This document shows positions 46,541 through 57,063 of a DNA stretch of 64,000 nucleotides, piece by piece (within the stretch, counting starts at the first letter, position 1; each line of letters opens with the position of its first letter). The translations under genes were made by a program, and so were the position numbers. The notes below the pieces were generated by a model that did no database searches, had not been told where the DNA came from, and saw only the letters and a list, made by a program, of their open reading frames with translations. The DNA comes from Aliiroseovarius sp. F20344 (GTDB lineage: Bacteria > Pseudomonadota > Alphaproteobacteria > Rhodobacterales > Rhodobacteraceae): positions 124,001-188,000 of the forward strand of contig NZ_JALKBG010000005.1 in NCBI RefSeq assembly GCF_023016155.1, read 5' to 3'.

Positions 46541-47665
46541 GTGCGCCCATTCATTTCGATAGTTGCCCTTCTGGCTATGTCCTCTCCCGCAATGGCTTTT
46601 GATAGCTTGGAGCAGTTGGGCGAAGCACTGTTCTTTGATGTTAATTTGTCAAAGAACCGCACACAGTCCTGCGCAACCTGCCACGATCCGGATTTCGCCT
46701 TCGTCGATCCACGAGAAACTGAAGTTGGATCCGCCGTGTCGTTGGGTGATGACGGAGAAAGCCTTGGGGATCGATCAGCCCCCACAGCAGCCTATGCAAT
46801 GTTCACACCGGGGTTTGAGCAGCTGGACGAAGCTGCATGGCGCGGGGGCATGTTCTGGGATGGTCGGTCTGCTGGCTTGGCAGGGCAGGCGGGTGGCCCG
46901 CCCTTGAACCCGATCGAGATGGGTATGCCAGACAAAGCGTCTGTTGTCGTTCGGCTGAAGGAAAACCAAGATTATGTGGATGCGTTTAGCACGCAATTCG
47001 GGGACGACATCTGGGCCTCGGACGACGCAGCCTATGACGCAATGACCCAAGCGATTGCGGCGTTTGAAAGCACGTCTCTTTTCGCGCCTTTCGACAGCAA
47101 ATATGATCGCTTCTTACGGGGGGAAGTTCGGCTGACGGCGGAGGAAGAGCTCGGCCGGGTTTTGTTCACGTCACAGCAATTCACCAACTGTAATTTGTGC
47201 CACCAGCTGCGCACGTCACCGATTGCGCAGGACGAGACATTTACAAACTACGAATATCACAACATCGGTGTTCCAAAGAATTTGGTCGTCCGCGAAGCAA
47301 ACGGTGTCAAAAGTCCGGATCTTGGGCTGCAGGCAAACCCAAGCGTAGACAGCCCAAAAGCCGCAGGGCGGTACAAAGTGCCCACACTGCGCAACGTCGC
47401 GGTGACGGGGCCGTATATGCACAACGGCGTGTTTGAAGACCTTCGAACAGTTGTCTTGTTTTACAACAAGTACAACACCACCAGCCCCGATCGGCAGATC
47501 AATCCGGAAACGGGAAAGAACTGGGCGATGCCAGAAATTCCACAAAATCTCTCGGTCATGGTGCTGACCGAAGGCCCGGCGCTGGATGATAGACGTATTG
47601 ATGCTTTGGTTGCGTTTATGAAGACGCTTACCGATCAGCGGTATGAACATTTGCTTGAGGAGTGA
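46541..47665 (+). CDS. Di-haem cytochrome c peroxidase (MauG/CcpA family), periplasmic
   Basis: The family reduces hydrogen peroxide with electrons from cytochrome c. I prefer the GTG at 46541 (MRPFISIVALLAMSSPAMA, 374 residues) because AAGGAAA lies six bases upstream, it gives a normal signal peptide, and the FNR box places transcription start after the alternative ATG at 46514. Two haem motifs are visible: CATCH at 44-48 and CNLCH near the middle. The peroxidase pattern RYKVPTLRNVAVTGPYMHNGVF is present. An FNR box suggests low-oxygen induction. Confidence 0.92.
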   Translation: MRPFISIVALLAMSSPAMAFDSLEQLGEALFFDVNLSKNRTQSCATCHDPDFAFVDPRETEVGSAVSLGDDGESLGDRSAPTAAYAMFTPGFEQLDEAAWRGGMFWDGRSAGLAGQAGGPPLNPIEMGMPDKASVVVRLKENQDYVDAFSTQFGDDIWASDDAAYDAMTQAIAAFESTSLFAPFDSKYDRFLRGEVRLTAEEELGRVLFTSQQFTNCNLCHQLRTSPIAQDETFTNYEYHNIGVPKNLVVREANGVKSPDLGLQANPSVDSPKAAGRYKVPTLRNVAVTGPYMHNGVFEDLRTVVLFYNKYNTTSPDRQINPETGKNWAMPEIPQNLSVMVLTEGPALDDRRIDALVAFMKTLTDQRYEHLLEE

Positions 47666-47707
47666 AGGGTTTGCTGCATTGCGGCAACGAATTTCCACCC
47701 CACTTTG

Positions 47708-47770
47708 TTGACTCCCCCTTTTCGCACCCCTAACTATGCGCCGTTAGCACTCGCATTAGGTGAGTGCTAA
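47708..47770 (+). promoter_or_regulatory. groES promoter with CIRCE operator
   Basis: CIRCE is perfect at 47744-47770: TTAGCACTC-N9-GAGTGCTAA, the HrcA repressor site. A promoter is likely at TTGACT (47708-47713), 17 bases, TAACTA (47731-47736), which also has a CCCCTAAC-like -10 that could be read by a heat-shock sigma factor. hrcA is not in the window. Confidence 0.9.
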
Positions 47771-47803
47771 AGGAACGTTAACTGAGCTTAGGGAGCTTAG
47801 AAT

Positions 47804-48091
47804 ATGGCTTTTACCCCGCTACATGACCGCGTGCTTGTTCGCCGCGTTGAGAGCGACGAAAAAACCGCTGGCGGTCTGATCATTCCGGACAGTGCCAAGG
47901 AAAAACCCGCAGAAGGTCTGGTTGTGGCCGTAGGCGCTGGCGCTAAGGACGACGATGGCGATCGTATCGCTATGGACGTCAAAGAAGGCGACAAGATCCT
48001 TTTCGGCAAATGGTCGGGCACTGAAATCACCATCGACGGTGAAGAGCTGCTGATCATGAAAGAATCCGACATCATGGGCATTCTTGCCTGA
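47804..48091 (+). CDS. groES: Co-chaperonin GroES
   Basis: GroES caps the GroEL folding chamber. The 95-residue protein has the typical [20 protein letters not shown] opening, the mobile loop ([14 protein letters not shown]) and the terminal [10 protein letters not shown]. It lies downstream of CIRCE and 40 bases before groEL. Confidence 0.99.
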   Translation: MAFTPLHDRVLVRRVESDEKTAGGLIIPDSAKEKPAEGLVVAVGAGAKDDDGDRIAMDVKEGDKILFGKWSGTEITIDGEELLIMKESDIMGILA

Positions 48092-48131
48092 TCGTCTGAC
48101 TGAATTACACGATTTTACTGGAGTAAGCTAA

Positions 48132-49781
<1,650 letters not shown>

Positions 49782-50102
49782 ACTGAATTCCGTCAGGAAT
49801 TCGGCTGCGTCAGGTGAATTCTCACCCGAGAAATCACCGAAAGCCTACTGCAGAGAAAATTCTACCAAGTCTGGTAGTGCAAAGGCCTCCATCTGGGGGC
49901 CTTTGTTGCGTTCAGGCGTTGCGACTCCAGTTAGAGCGTCAATGTAAAAACTTGATGACCATCGCAGCTCGCGCTCTCCAATATCCGCCGCAAACAACCT
50001 CAAAGTGCATTGCGCATAGAAATCTTGATTATCTCCCTTACAATTAGATCGACAGCTCTTATGTTAAGGGTAGTAACATTAATTCAATGGCGGGGGACAG
50101 CC
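49782..50102. other. groEL-downstream gap with terminator
   Basis: The 321-bp gap contains a GAATTC-based inverted and direct repeat close behind groEL (GAATTC-cgtcag-GAATTC, then cgtcaggtGAATTC), the terminator at 49880-49905, and an AT-rich stretch before the next gene that may hold its promoter. No gene is supported. Confidence 0.4.
49880..49905 (+). terminator. Rho-independent terminator after groEL
   Basis: CAAAGGCCTCC-atct-GGGGGCCTTTG forms an 11-bp stem with one G-U pair, followed by TTG; it lies about 100 bases after the groEL stop. Confidence 0.8.
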
Positions 50103-51239
50103 ATGCTTCGATCCATATTTCTAATATTAGCCTCTCTTCTAACGCTGCCAGCGCACGCGCAAGAGGAATACCGCTTCGCCGATGACGCTTATATCGCCGG
50201 GGACAATGTAACTTTGTCTGGCAACGCGGTGGATGACGCTTTCGTTGCGGGCAACACCGTCGTCATTTCCGCGCCGGTTGAAGGCAGCGCACATGCTGGC
50301 GGGCGGTCGGTGTCGATCTCTGGTCCGGTTGGGCAAAGCCTTTATGCGGCAGGTATGAATGTCAGCGTATCCGCGCCAGTTGGTGGTGATGCGCAGATGT
50401 TGGGGGATACGGTGCTGGTCACGGCTCCTGTTTCAGGCGATCTGCGTATTGCAGCGCAACGCGCCGAAATCACGGCCCCCATTGGGGAAAGCGCTTTGAT
50501 TGCGGCTGAGCATATCTTGCTGACAGAAGCGATTGCCGGTGATGCGAGCATCTCGACCAAATCCGTGAGCTTTGGTGAAAACGCGCGCATTGAAGGCACG
50601 CTTTACATCTACGCTGAAGACGCAGACGATATCGTTATTCCGGCGCATGTCGCTCCGCCCGAGCGGATTGAACGTCATGATGCGGATGATTTTGACCCAA
50701 CAGCGGACCCAGAAGGGGGCGCTACAGTTCAGCCAGAATCTGGCGGCTGGGCGTCGTGGTTTGGAGGTAAGGTCAGTTCGATCTTGATCCTGACGGCTTT
50801 GGCAACCTTGATTGCTGCGATGGCGCCAGCGTTCCTGATGAACCTGCGCGAGCGGACGCTTGAGACACCGATGCGCGCGCTGTGGATGGGGTTCCTGTCT
50901 ATCTCGGCTGTGGCGGGTTCGCTGTTTCTGTTTGCCCTGACCGGATACGGCATTTTGCTTATCCCGGCTTCGATAATCCTGGCGCTGCTCTTGGGCATCG
51001 CGGGCTACGTGATCGGCACCTATATCCTTGGTGTCGGAGTGCTGGGTGTGATGAGCCGGCCGCTTCCTGAAACGCTGGGCGAGCGTGCGATTGCAGCACT
51101 GATAGGAGCCGTTGCAATCACAATTATGGCAATGATCCCTGTGATCGGATGGTTGGCTGTATTGGCTGTTGCGATTGCTGGAGCAGGTGCCTTGATCATC
51201 CGGTGGTTTGCACCGGGGTTCCATACCGAGATCCGGTAA
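50103..51239 (+). CDS. Exported bactofilin-like beta-helix protein with C-terminal membrane domain
   Basis: The ATG at 50103 gives a signal peptide (MLRSIFLILASLLTLPAHA) and 378 residues. Residues 22-205 are a regular repeat of about 17-18 residues (DAYIAGDNVTLSGNAVDDAF, VAGNTVVISAPVEGS, MNVSVSAPVGGDAQ) that should fold as a beta-helix like bactofilins. After an acidic linker (210-240) there are four to five membrane segments (about 250-370). Bactofilins are cytoplasmic and lack this, so the protein is a distinct envelope type. Its job is unknown. Confidence 0.82.
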   Translation: MLRSIFLILASLLTLPAHAQEEYRFADDAYIAGDNVTLSGNAVDDAFVAGNTVVISAPVEGSAHAGGRSVSISGPVGQSLYAAGMNVSVSAPVGGDAQMLGDTVLVTAPVSGDLRIAAQRAEITAPIGESALIAAEHILLTEAIAGDASISTKSVSFGENARIEGTLYIYAEDADDIVIPAHVAPPERIERHDADDFDPTADPEGGATVQPESGGWASWFGGKVSSILILTALATLIAAMAPAFLMNLRERTLETPMRALWMGFLSISAVAGSLFLFALTGYGILLIPASIILALLLGIAGYVIGTYILGVGVLGVMSRPLPETLGERAIAALIGAVAITIMAMIPVIGWLAVLAVAIAGAGALIIRWFAPGFHTEIR

Positions 51240-51258
51240 GCCAATCAAAAAGAACACA

Positions 51259-51290
51259 ACGCCCTCTGCCAAAAGCAGGGGGCGTTTGTT
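51259..51290 (+). terminator. Rho-independent terminator after the bactofilin-like gene
   Basis: ACGCCCTCTGC-caaaa-GCAGGGGGCGT is an 11-bp stem (one G-U pair) followed by TTGTT, 20 bases after the stop. Confidence 0.88.
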
Positions 51291-51392
51291 GTTACTGCTC
51301 CTGAAGTTTCCACGTGCGCTAAGAATTGCCAGTCACTGGGGCGTGGCGTCATGTCACTCGAAACTCCGCGTTGTTGTGACTATCTAAACCGC

Positions 51393-52148
51393 ATGAGATT
51401 GATATTCGGCTTCTCAATTCTTGCTTTGCTTAGCAGCATGTTGCCTGCCCGTGCAGACTGCGTGGTGATGCTGCATGGCCTTGCACGATCTCCATCTTCG
51501 CTTTGGGTGATGGAAGAGACGCTTGAAGCAGAAGGCTATCAAGTTGTGAACCTTGGCTATCCTTCAACCTCTGCCGAAATCTCAGTTCTGGTGAATGAGG
51601 CTATTCCGCCTGCGATCCAGGCCTGTGGAGACGACAAGATTCATTTTGTTACCCACTCGATGGGAGGCATTTTGGCGCGCGTGTGGCTTGAAACAAACCG
51701 TCCCGCCAAAATGGGTCGCGTTGTGATGCTGGCGCCTCCTAATCAGGGGTCGGAATTGGTGGATGAGTTCGCAGGGCTTGAACCGTTCGAATGGCTTAAC
51801 GGACCTGCCGGATTGCAATTGGGCACCGATAAAGACTCGGTTCCCAATCAGGTTGGATTTCCACGGTTTGAGCTTGGTGTGATTGCAGGAAACCGATCGC
51901 TGAACCCCATCTATTCAGCGATCATCGAAGGGGCTGATGACGGGAAAGTCTCGGTCGAGAGCACGCGCATTAAAGGCATGGATGACCATATCACTTTGCC
52001 TGTGACCCATACGTTCATGATGGTGAACCCGCTGGTGATCGCACAGGTCGAAAACTTCCTACGCGAAGGCGCGTTTGAGCATGGGTTAACTTTGGCACAG
52101 GTGCTTGATCGCATCGCTGTCGAAGCGGGCTATCGCAAAAAGAACTGA
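51393..52148 (+). CDS. Exported lipase/esterase-like alpha/beta hydrolase
   Basis: The ATG at 51393 gives a signal peptide ([21 protein letters not shown]) and 251 residues; an in-frame ATG at 51351 is less likely. The triad is plausible: THSMGG with Ser89, an Asp in the [11 protein letters not shown] region and a His in LPVTHTFMM. The [11 protein letters not shown] loop resembles PGAP1/lipase-like proteins. Substrate unknown. Confidence 0.85.
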   Translation: MRLIFGFSILALLSSMLPARADCVVMLHGLARSPSSLWVMEETLEAEGYQVVNLGYPSTSAEISVLVNEAIPPAIQACGDDKIHFVTHSMGGILARVWLETNRPAKMGRVVMLAPPNQGSELVDEFAGLEPFEWLNGPAGLQLGTDKDSVPNQVGFPRFELGVIAGNRSLNPIYSAIIEGADDGKVSVESTRIKGMDDHITLPVTHTFMMVNPLVIAQVENFLREGAFEHGLTLAQVLDRIAVEAGYRKKN

Positions 52149-52200
52149 AGCGTCGCGTAGGCAGCTCAGGGCGACCAAAAACCAAATCGAGCTTGATTGA

Positions 52201-53556
52201 TCAGACTGCCTGACTGTGACCGCTTTCGTTCACTTCATACGCATCGAAATGCCTTGCAATCATCCGCGCCAAGGGCCGTGCATGATCTTCAATGGACAAT
52301 GTATTACCATCCAGCTTGGTTGTGCCCGGCAGGACGTTTTCAAGCCCATCCACCCAGCCGTGGAAGGTTTCAATTGGCAAATCAAGCTCGGCTGACAAAG
52401 CATCAAAGTCCGCGCGGAAATAGCAAAGCAGCTCTTCAATCACGCGCCCGCGGGAGATGTCATCGCCCGTAAAGGCGTGACCTTTCGCGGCAGCCAGTTT
52501 TCCGTCACGCGCTGCGGCTTGATACTTCGCGGTGGCGGGTTCGTTCTGAACATATCCTTGCGGGTAGCGTGCAATCGAACTGGCGCCAATGCCCATCAGC
52601 ACTTCGGACACATCTTCAGTATACCCTTGGAAGTTTCGTTTCATGGTGCCCGCGTTATGCGCCTTGGCCAAGCCGTCGGACGGAAGGGCGAAGTGATCAA
52701 TGCCGATCTCGTCATATCCGTTGGCGACAAACAGATCGCGAGCGGTGTTGTAAAGCTCCAACCGTTCTTCTGCAGACGGAAGCGCTTCGGTCGGGATCAG
52801 CGTCTGACGGCGCGCCATCCAAGGCACATGTGCGTATCCAAACAGTGCCACGCGGTCCGGACCAAGGCTGATCAGTTTCTCAACAGAATCCGTTATCCGC
52901 GCTGCATTCTGGTGGGGAAGCCCATAAAGGATGTCCATGTTCAGACTCTCGATGCCGCGGGTCCGCAGTCCATCAACAGCTTCTTTTGTGATTTCGTAGC
53001 TTTGAGGGCGTCCGATCACCTCTTGGATCATGGGGTCGAAATCCTGCACGCCAATTGACGCCCGGTTCATCCCCGCCTTTGCCAACGCATCCAAACGGAC
53101 CCCGTCAACTTCAGAGGGGTCGATCTCGACTGAAAATTGTGCGCCATCGGCAAGAGGCATTGTGTCCAAAATAGCCTTGGTCAGATCGGTGATCATCTCG
53201 GGTTGCAATAGCGTCGGCGTGCCGCCACCCCAGTGCAGATGTTCGATCTCGATCCCCTGGGCCAAAAGGGCTTTGATGGTTGCAAGCTCTTGTTTCAAGC
53301 TTTCGACATACGCAGCTACAGGCTCGGCAGTTGATGTGCCTTGTGTCCGGCAGGCACAAAACCAGCATAAGCGTCGGCAGAACGGAATGTGGACGTAAAG
53401 CGAAACCTTGTTGCCTGCTGGGATCGCACTGATCCAGTTTGCAAGTGTCTCGGATCCGAAACCAGCCTTGAAATGTGGCGCGGTCGGATAACTTGTGTAA
53501 CGGGGCACGCGCGCGTCAAAAAGACCAAGGCGTTTGAGTTGCGTAAGTGTATGCAT
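52201..53556 (-). CDS. hemN: Oxygen-independent coproporphyrinogen III oxidase
   Basis: HemN is a radical SAM enzyme that makes protoporphyrinogen IX without oxygen in haem synthesis. The ATG at 53556 (MHTLTQLKRLGLFDARVPR, 451 residues) is chosen over a GTG at 53577. The 4Fe-4S site is C60-x3-C64-x2-C67 (CRRLCWFCACRTQG), followed by HWGGGTPTLL. A perfect FNR box lies 36 bases upstream; at activator spacing the transcript would begin at about the ATG, so it may be leaderless. Confidence 0.96.
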   Translation of the reverse strand: MHTLTQLKRLGLFDARVPRYTSYPTAPHFKAGFGSETLANWISAIPAGNKVSLYVHIPFCRRLCWFCACRTQGTSTAEPVAAYVESLKQELATIKALLAQGIEIEHLHWGGGTPTLLQPEMITDLTKAILDTMPLADGAQFSVEIDPSEVDGVRLDALAKAGMNRASIGVQDFDPMIQEVIGRPQSYEITKEAVDGLRTRGIESLNMDILYGLPHQNAARITDSVEKLISLGPDRVALFGYAHVPWMARRQTLIPTEALPSAEERLELYNTARDLFVANGYDEIGIDHFALPSDGLAKAHNAGTMKRNFQGYTEDVSEVLMGIGASSIARYPQGYVQNEPATAKYQAAARDGKLAAAKGHAFTGDDISRGRVIEELLCYFRADFDALSAELDLPIETFHGWVDGLENVLPGTTKLDGNTLSIEDHARPLARMIARHFDAYEVNESGHSQAV

Positions 53557-53589
53557 TCGAATACGCTGTAACACCAAATGCGCAACATA

Positions 53590-53607
53590 CTTTGATCAGG
53601 ATCAAAG
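53590..53607. promoter_or_regulatory. FNR/FnrL box between hemN and fnrL
   Basis: CTTTGAT-cagg-ATCAAAG is a perfect palindrome with TTGAT-N4-ATCAA, midway in the 78-bp divergent region. Its centre is about 42 bases from the hemN start and 36 from fnrL. The distance to fnrL is too short for classical activation of fnrL if its leader carries the AGGAAG ribosome site, so repression of fnrL there is possible. Confidence 0.85.
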
Positions 53608-53634
53608 CAGGATACTTATCTTGTTTAGGAAGCC

Positions 53635-54375
53635 ATGAACCATTCAAGTTTCAACTCCAGAGATTGCGGAACGTGTCCGATTCGCCATCGGGCCGTCTGT
53701 TCACGGTGTGAGCCGGATGAGTTGGAGCATCTGGATGAAATTAAGTATTACCGCACCTACGAAGCGGGTCAGCCAGTCATTTGGGCCGGCGATCCGATGG
53801 AATTCGTTGCTAGTGTGGTGACAGGCATCGCCACGCTGAGCCAAACCATGGAAGACGGCCGGACACAGATGGTTGGGTTGCTTTTGCCTTCCGACTTTAT
53901 CGGTCGTCCGGGTCGGGAAATCGCCCCGTTTGATGTGGTGGCCGTCACGGATCTGACCCTGTGCTGTTTCCGCAAAAAACCGTTCGAAGATCTGATGGGG
54001 TCCACTCCGTCAATCGGCACGCGTTTGTTACAGATGACATTGGACGAACTGGACAGTGCGCGGGAATGGATGCTTGTACTGGGCCGCAAAACTGCGCGTG
54101 AGAAGATTGCCAGCCTTCTTTTGATCATCGCGCGCCGGGATGCAGCGCTTTACAAACGTTTGCCCGCGGATGGAATGGCGTTTGATCTTCCTTTGACCCG
54201 TGAAGCCATGGCGGACTATTTGGGACTGACGCTGGAAACGGTAAGCCGTCAGATATCGGCCTTGAAGAAGTCAGGTGTTATTCAGCTGCAGGGTAAGCGC
54301 CAGGTACACATCCCCGATCTGCAAAGACTCGTGTCTGAGACCGGGGATGATTTGGATGGCGGTCCAATCTTTTAA
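53635..54375 (+). CDS. fnrL: FnrL, Crp/Fnr-family oxygen-sensing regulator
   Basis: FnrL is the FNR-type 4Fe-4S regulator of low-oxygen respiration in Rhodobacterales. The 246-residue protein has N-terminal Cys at 11, 14, 22 and 25 (CGTCPIRHRAVCSRC) plus Cys 110/111, a cyclic-nucleotide-like beta-roll, the dimer helix (LDELDSAREWMLVLGRKTAREK) and the HTH LTLETVSRQISALKKSG whose E-x2-SR pattern reads TTGAT half-sites. The gene is divergent from hemN; adjacent genes carry its predicted sites. Confidence 0.97.
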   Translation: MNHSSFNSRDCGTCPIRHRAVCSRCEPDELEHLDEIKYYRTYEAGQPVIWAGDPMEFVASVVTGIATLSQTMEDGRTQMVGLLLPSDFIGRPGREIAPFDVVAVTDLTLCCFRKKPFEDLMGSTPSIGTRLLQMTLDELDSAREWMLVLGRKTAREKIASLLLIIARRDAALYKRLPADGMAFDLPLTREAMADYLGLTLETVSRQISALKKSGVIQLQGKRQVHIPDLQRLVSETGDDLDGGPIF

Positions 54376-54395
54376 CGCCGAATGCGTCGTATGGC

Positions 54396-55235
54396 TTAGT
54401 GCGCCATAAGGACAGGAACCGCAGCAATTTCAAGCATATGCCGGGTGGCTCCGCCCAAAATGGATTCGCGGAATCGCGAATGACCATAGGCGCCCATGAC
54501 AATCAGATCAGCGTTCTTATCGCTTGCATGTCGGTTCAGGATATCCGCCACGCGAGGCATGGTTTTTGCAAGGACTGATACCTCGGCCCGAACGCCGTGA
54601 CGCGCCAACATCTGGCTGAGAGCACCCCCGGGGTCGGATCGCTCCGGTCCGTGTTCTGGTGGATCAATGATCGCAATGGAAACCGTATCAGCAGCTTGCA
54701 GAAATGGCATGGCTGCACGGATTGCGCGCAACGACTCAGAGCTTTCATTCCATGCGATGACCACGTTCGATGGGCATTGCTCGAGGGAAACCTCATCCGG
54801 CAATACCAACACAGGAACGCCACCATCGAACATTGCGCTTTCGATGACGGCCTCGGATTCGTGGCCGCGCCCTTCGCCATAGGGTCGCGGTAAGACGACC
54901 AGATCAGCGAATCTGCTACGATGCGCGACAACGTGGTTCAGAGTGACAGATTGCGTCGCCACAGCGGTTGATGACCACGGAAGGACGTTTGACGCGAGAA
55001 TTTGCCTGACTTCAGCCTCAAGGGCTTCGGTGTTTTCGCGGACTTGCGCCAGATTGTCCTGAATCATCATTGCGGATGCTCCAGCATAGTAAAACCCTTG
55101 CTGAGAAGGGTCGATGCCCAAGCAAACTGCTTCAAGATGGGCGTCAAATCGCTCGGATAAACAGCGCGCTGTGTCCAGTGCAGGACGGTAGGGTGCGTTT
55201 TCCGAGATGATCGTCATAATGGTCTTGTAGTTCAT
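54396..55235 (-). CDS. Universal stress protein, tandem UspA domains
   Basis: The ATG at 55235 (MNYKTIMTIISENAPYRPAL, 279 residues) has GGAGG seven bases upstream. Two UspA-like domains (about 1-140 and 150-279); the C-terminal one holds the nucleotide-binding pattern VMGAYGHSRFRESILGGATRHML. An FNR-like palindrome upstream suggests oxygen control together with the neighbouring oxidase operon. The function may be survival under low oxygen, as for other Usps. Confidence 0.9.
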   Translation of the reverse strand: MNYKTIMTIISENAPYRPALDTARCLSERFDAHLEAVCLGIDPSQQGFYYAGASAMMIQDNLAQVRENTEALEAEVRQILASNVLPWSSTAVATQSVTLNHVVAHRSRFADLVVLPRPYGEGRGHESEAVIESAMFDGGVPVLVLPDEVSLEQCPSNVVIAWNESSESLRAIRAAMPFLQAADTVSIAIIDPPEHGPERSDPGGALSQMLARHGVRAEVSVLAKTMPRVADILNRHASDKNADLIVMGAYGHSRFRESILGGATRHMLEIAAVPVLMAH

Positions 55236-55289
55236 ATCAGGCCTCCAGACGGTGTTATCTGAGGGTGCCAAGGCTTTGCCTGCGACGCT

Positions 55290-55303
55290 TTGACATGGGT
55301 CAA
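55290..55303. promoter_or_regulatory. FNR-family-like site upstream of the universal stress gene
   Basis: TTGAC-atgg-GTCAA is a symmetric variant of the FNR/FixK palindrome. Its centre is about 61 bases upstream of the usp start and 44 bases away from the second site at 55334-55347. Confidence 0.55.
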
Positions 55304-55333
55304 TTGATGAATTCTGCCCGGGTGCGGCAAGTT

Positions 55334-55347
55334 TTGACATGGATCAA
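55334..55347. promoter_or_regulatory. FNR-type box upstream of ccoNOQP
   Basis: TTGAC-atgg-ATCAA has one mismatch to TTGAT-N4-ATCAA and lies 100 bases upstream of the ccoN start. With activator spacing transcription would begin near 55382, giving a 66-base leader. Confidence 0.75.
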
Positions 55348-55447
55348 AGCGAAGCGTGGGGGTTAAGTCCAAACCGACACAAGTCGAAAGATGCCCCGAG
55401 TCTATTTTGGGTCGAGTGGGCATATGACAATGACGAAGGGACGCAAA

Positions 55448-57049
55448 ATGTGGGATTACCTCAAATTGGCGATCTACGGCCTGCTTGCAGTGCTGGCCGC
55501 AATCGCCGCAAGCTATGCCCGCGACGTAGCCTACCAAGTACACGCAGTTTTGGTGGTTTTGATCGCGGCAGGCCTGTTCGTTTACACGCTTCGCGGCGTG
55601 GGGGACGAAAAGGTCGTTGAAACCGGATATATGGATGGGCCTGTTCGCGTGGGCGTCGCCTTGACCGCCTTCTGGGGCGTGGTGGGCTTCTTGGTCGGGA
55701 CGTTTATTGCGTTCCAGCTGGCCTTTCCGGACCTGAACTTTGCCTGGGCTGATGGCTATCTGAACTTTGGCCGCCTGCGCCCACTGCACACCTCTGCAGT
55801 GATTTTTGCATTTGGTGGTACGGCTCTGATCTCCAGCTCGTTTTATGTTGTGCAGCGCACATCAGGAGCGCGCCTTTGGGGCGGCAATCTGGCTTGGTTC
55901 GTTTTCTGGGGATATCAGATTGTAATCCTGCTGGCTGCGACCGGCTATTTGCTGGGTGCAACACAGTCGAAAGAATACGCTGAACCCGAATGGTACACTG
56001 ACCTGTGGCTGACAATTGTCTGGGTTGCTTACCTTCTGGTGTTCATGGGCACTCTGATGAAGCGGAAAGAGCCGCACATCTATGTGGCTAACTGGTTTTA
56101 CCTGTCCTTCATCGTCACCATCGCGATGTTGCACGTTGTGAACAACCTGAGCATTCCGGTCTCGATCTTCGGTTCGAAATCAGTTCAGCTTTTCGCCGGT
56201 GTGCAAGACGCGATGACGCAGTGGTGGTATGGCCACAACGCAGTTGGCTTCTTCCTGACCGCTGGTTTCCTGGGCATGATGTACTACTTCGTACCGAAGC
56301 AGGCTGAACGCCCGGTCTTCTCGTACAAGCTGTCGATCATCCACTTCTGGGCTCTGATCTTCCTGTACATCTGGGCTGGTCCGCACCACCTTCACTACAC
56401 CGCTCTGCCGGATTGGGCATCGACCCTTGGCATGGTGTTCTCGATCGTACTGTGGATGCCCAGCTGGGGTGGTATGATCAACGGTCTGATGACCCTGTCT
56501 GGCGCGTGGGACAAACTGCGCACCGACCCGGTTATCCGTATGATGGTTGTGTCCATCGGCTTCTACGGCATGTCGACTTTTGAGGGACCGATGATGTCGA
56601 TCCGCGCCGTAAACTCGCTGTCGCACTACACTGACTGGACCATTGGCCACGTACACTCTGGTGCTCTTGGCTGGAACGGTATGATCACCTTCGGGATGCT
56701 GTACTTCCTGGTCCCCAAACTGTGGAACCGCGCAGGCCTGTACAGCCAGAAACTGGTAAGCTGGCACTTCTGGCTCGCCACCATCGGTATCGTGCTCTAC
56801 GCCGCTTCGATGTGGGTAACCGGTATTATGGAAGGCCTGATGTGGCGTGAAGTCGATGCGCAAGGTTTCCTTGTGAACTCGTTCGCTGACACCGTTGCTG
56901 CCAAGTTCCCGATGTATGTGGTTCGCGGCCTGGGTGGGGTTCTGTTCCTCGGCGGTGCAGTGATCATGTGCTACAACCTCTGGATGACCGTGAAGCGTGC
57001 ACCGGCTGCTGAAGCAGCAGGCGACGCAACTGCGGCACCGGCAGAATAA
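55448..57049 (+). CDS. ccoN: cbb3-type cytochrome c oxidase subunit I
   Basis: CcoN is the catalytic subunit of the high-affinity terminal oxidase. The ATG at 55448 ([19 protein letters not shown], 533 residues) follows GAAGGGA by six bases; upstream in-frame ATGs are possible. About twelve membrane segments. Haem and copper ligands fall in [48 protein letters not shown] and [14 protein letters not shown]. First gene of ccoNOQP. Confidence 0.97.
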   Translation: MWDYLKLAIYGLLAVLAAIAASYARDVAYQVHAVLVVLIAAGLFVYTLRGVGDEKVVETGYMDGPVRVGVALTAFWGVVGFLVGTFIAFQLAFPDLNFAWADGYLNFGRLRPLHTSAVIFAFGGTALISSSFYVVQRTSGARLWGGNLAWFVFWGYQIVILLAATGYLLGATQSKEYAEPEWYTDLWLTIVWVAYLLVFMGTLMKRKEPHIYVANWFYLSFIVTIAMLHVVNNLSIPVSIFGSKSVQLFAGVQDAMTQWWYGHNAVGFFLTAGFLGMMYYFVPKQAERPVFSYKLSIIHFWALIFLYIWAGPHHLHYTALPDWASTLGMVFSIVLWMPSWGGMINGLMTLSGAWDKLRTDPVIRMMVVSIGFYGMSTFEGPMMSIRAVNSLSHYTDWTIGHVHSGALGWNGMITFGMLYFLVPKLWNRAGLYSQKLVSWHFWLATIGIVLYAASMWVTGIMEGLMWREVDAQGFLVNSFADTVAAKFPMYVVRGLGGVLFLGGAVIMCYNLWMTVKRAPAAEAAGDATAAPAE

Positions 57050-57063
57050 GGAGGGAATGACTG

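Noticed and set aside
49797-49825. GAATTC direct and inverted repeat after groEL
   Set aside because: Short repeat without flanking duplication or other mobile-element signs; probably incidental mRNA structure.
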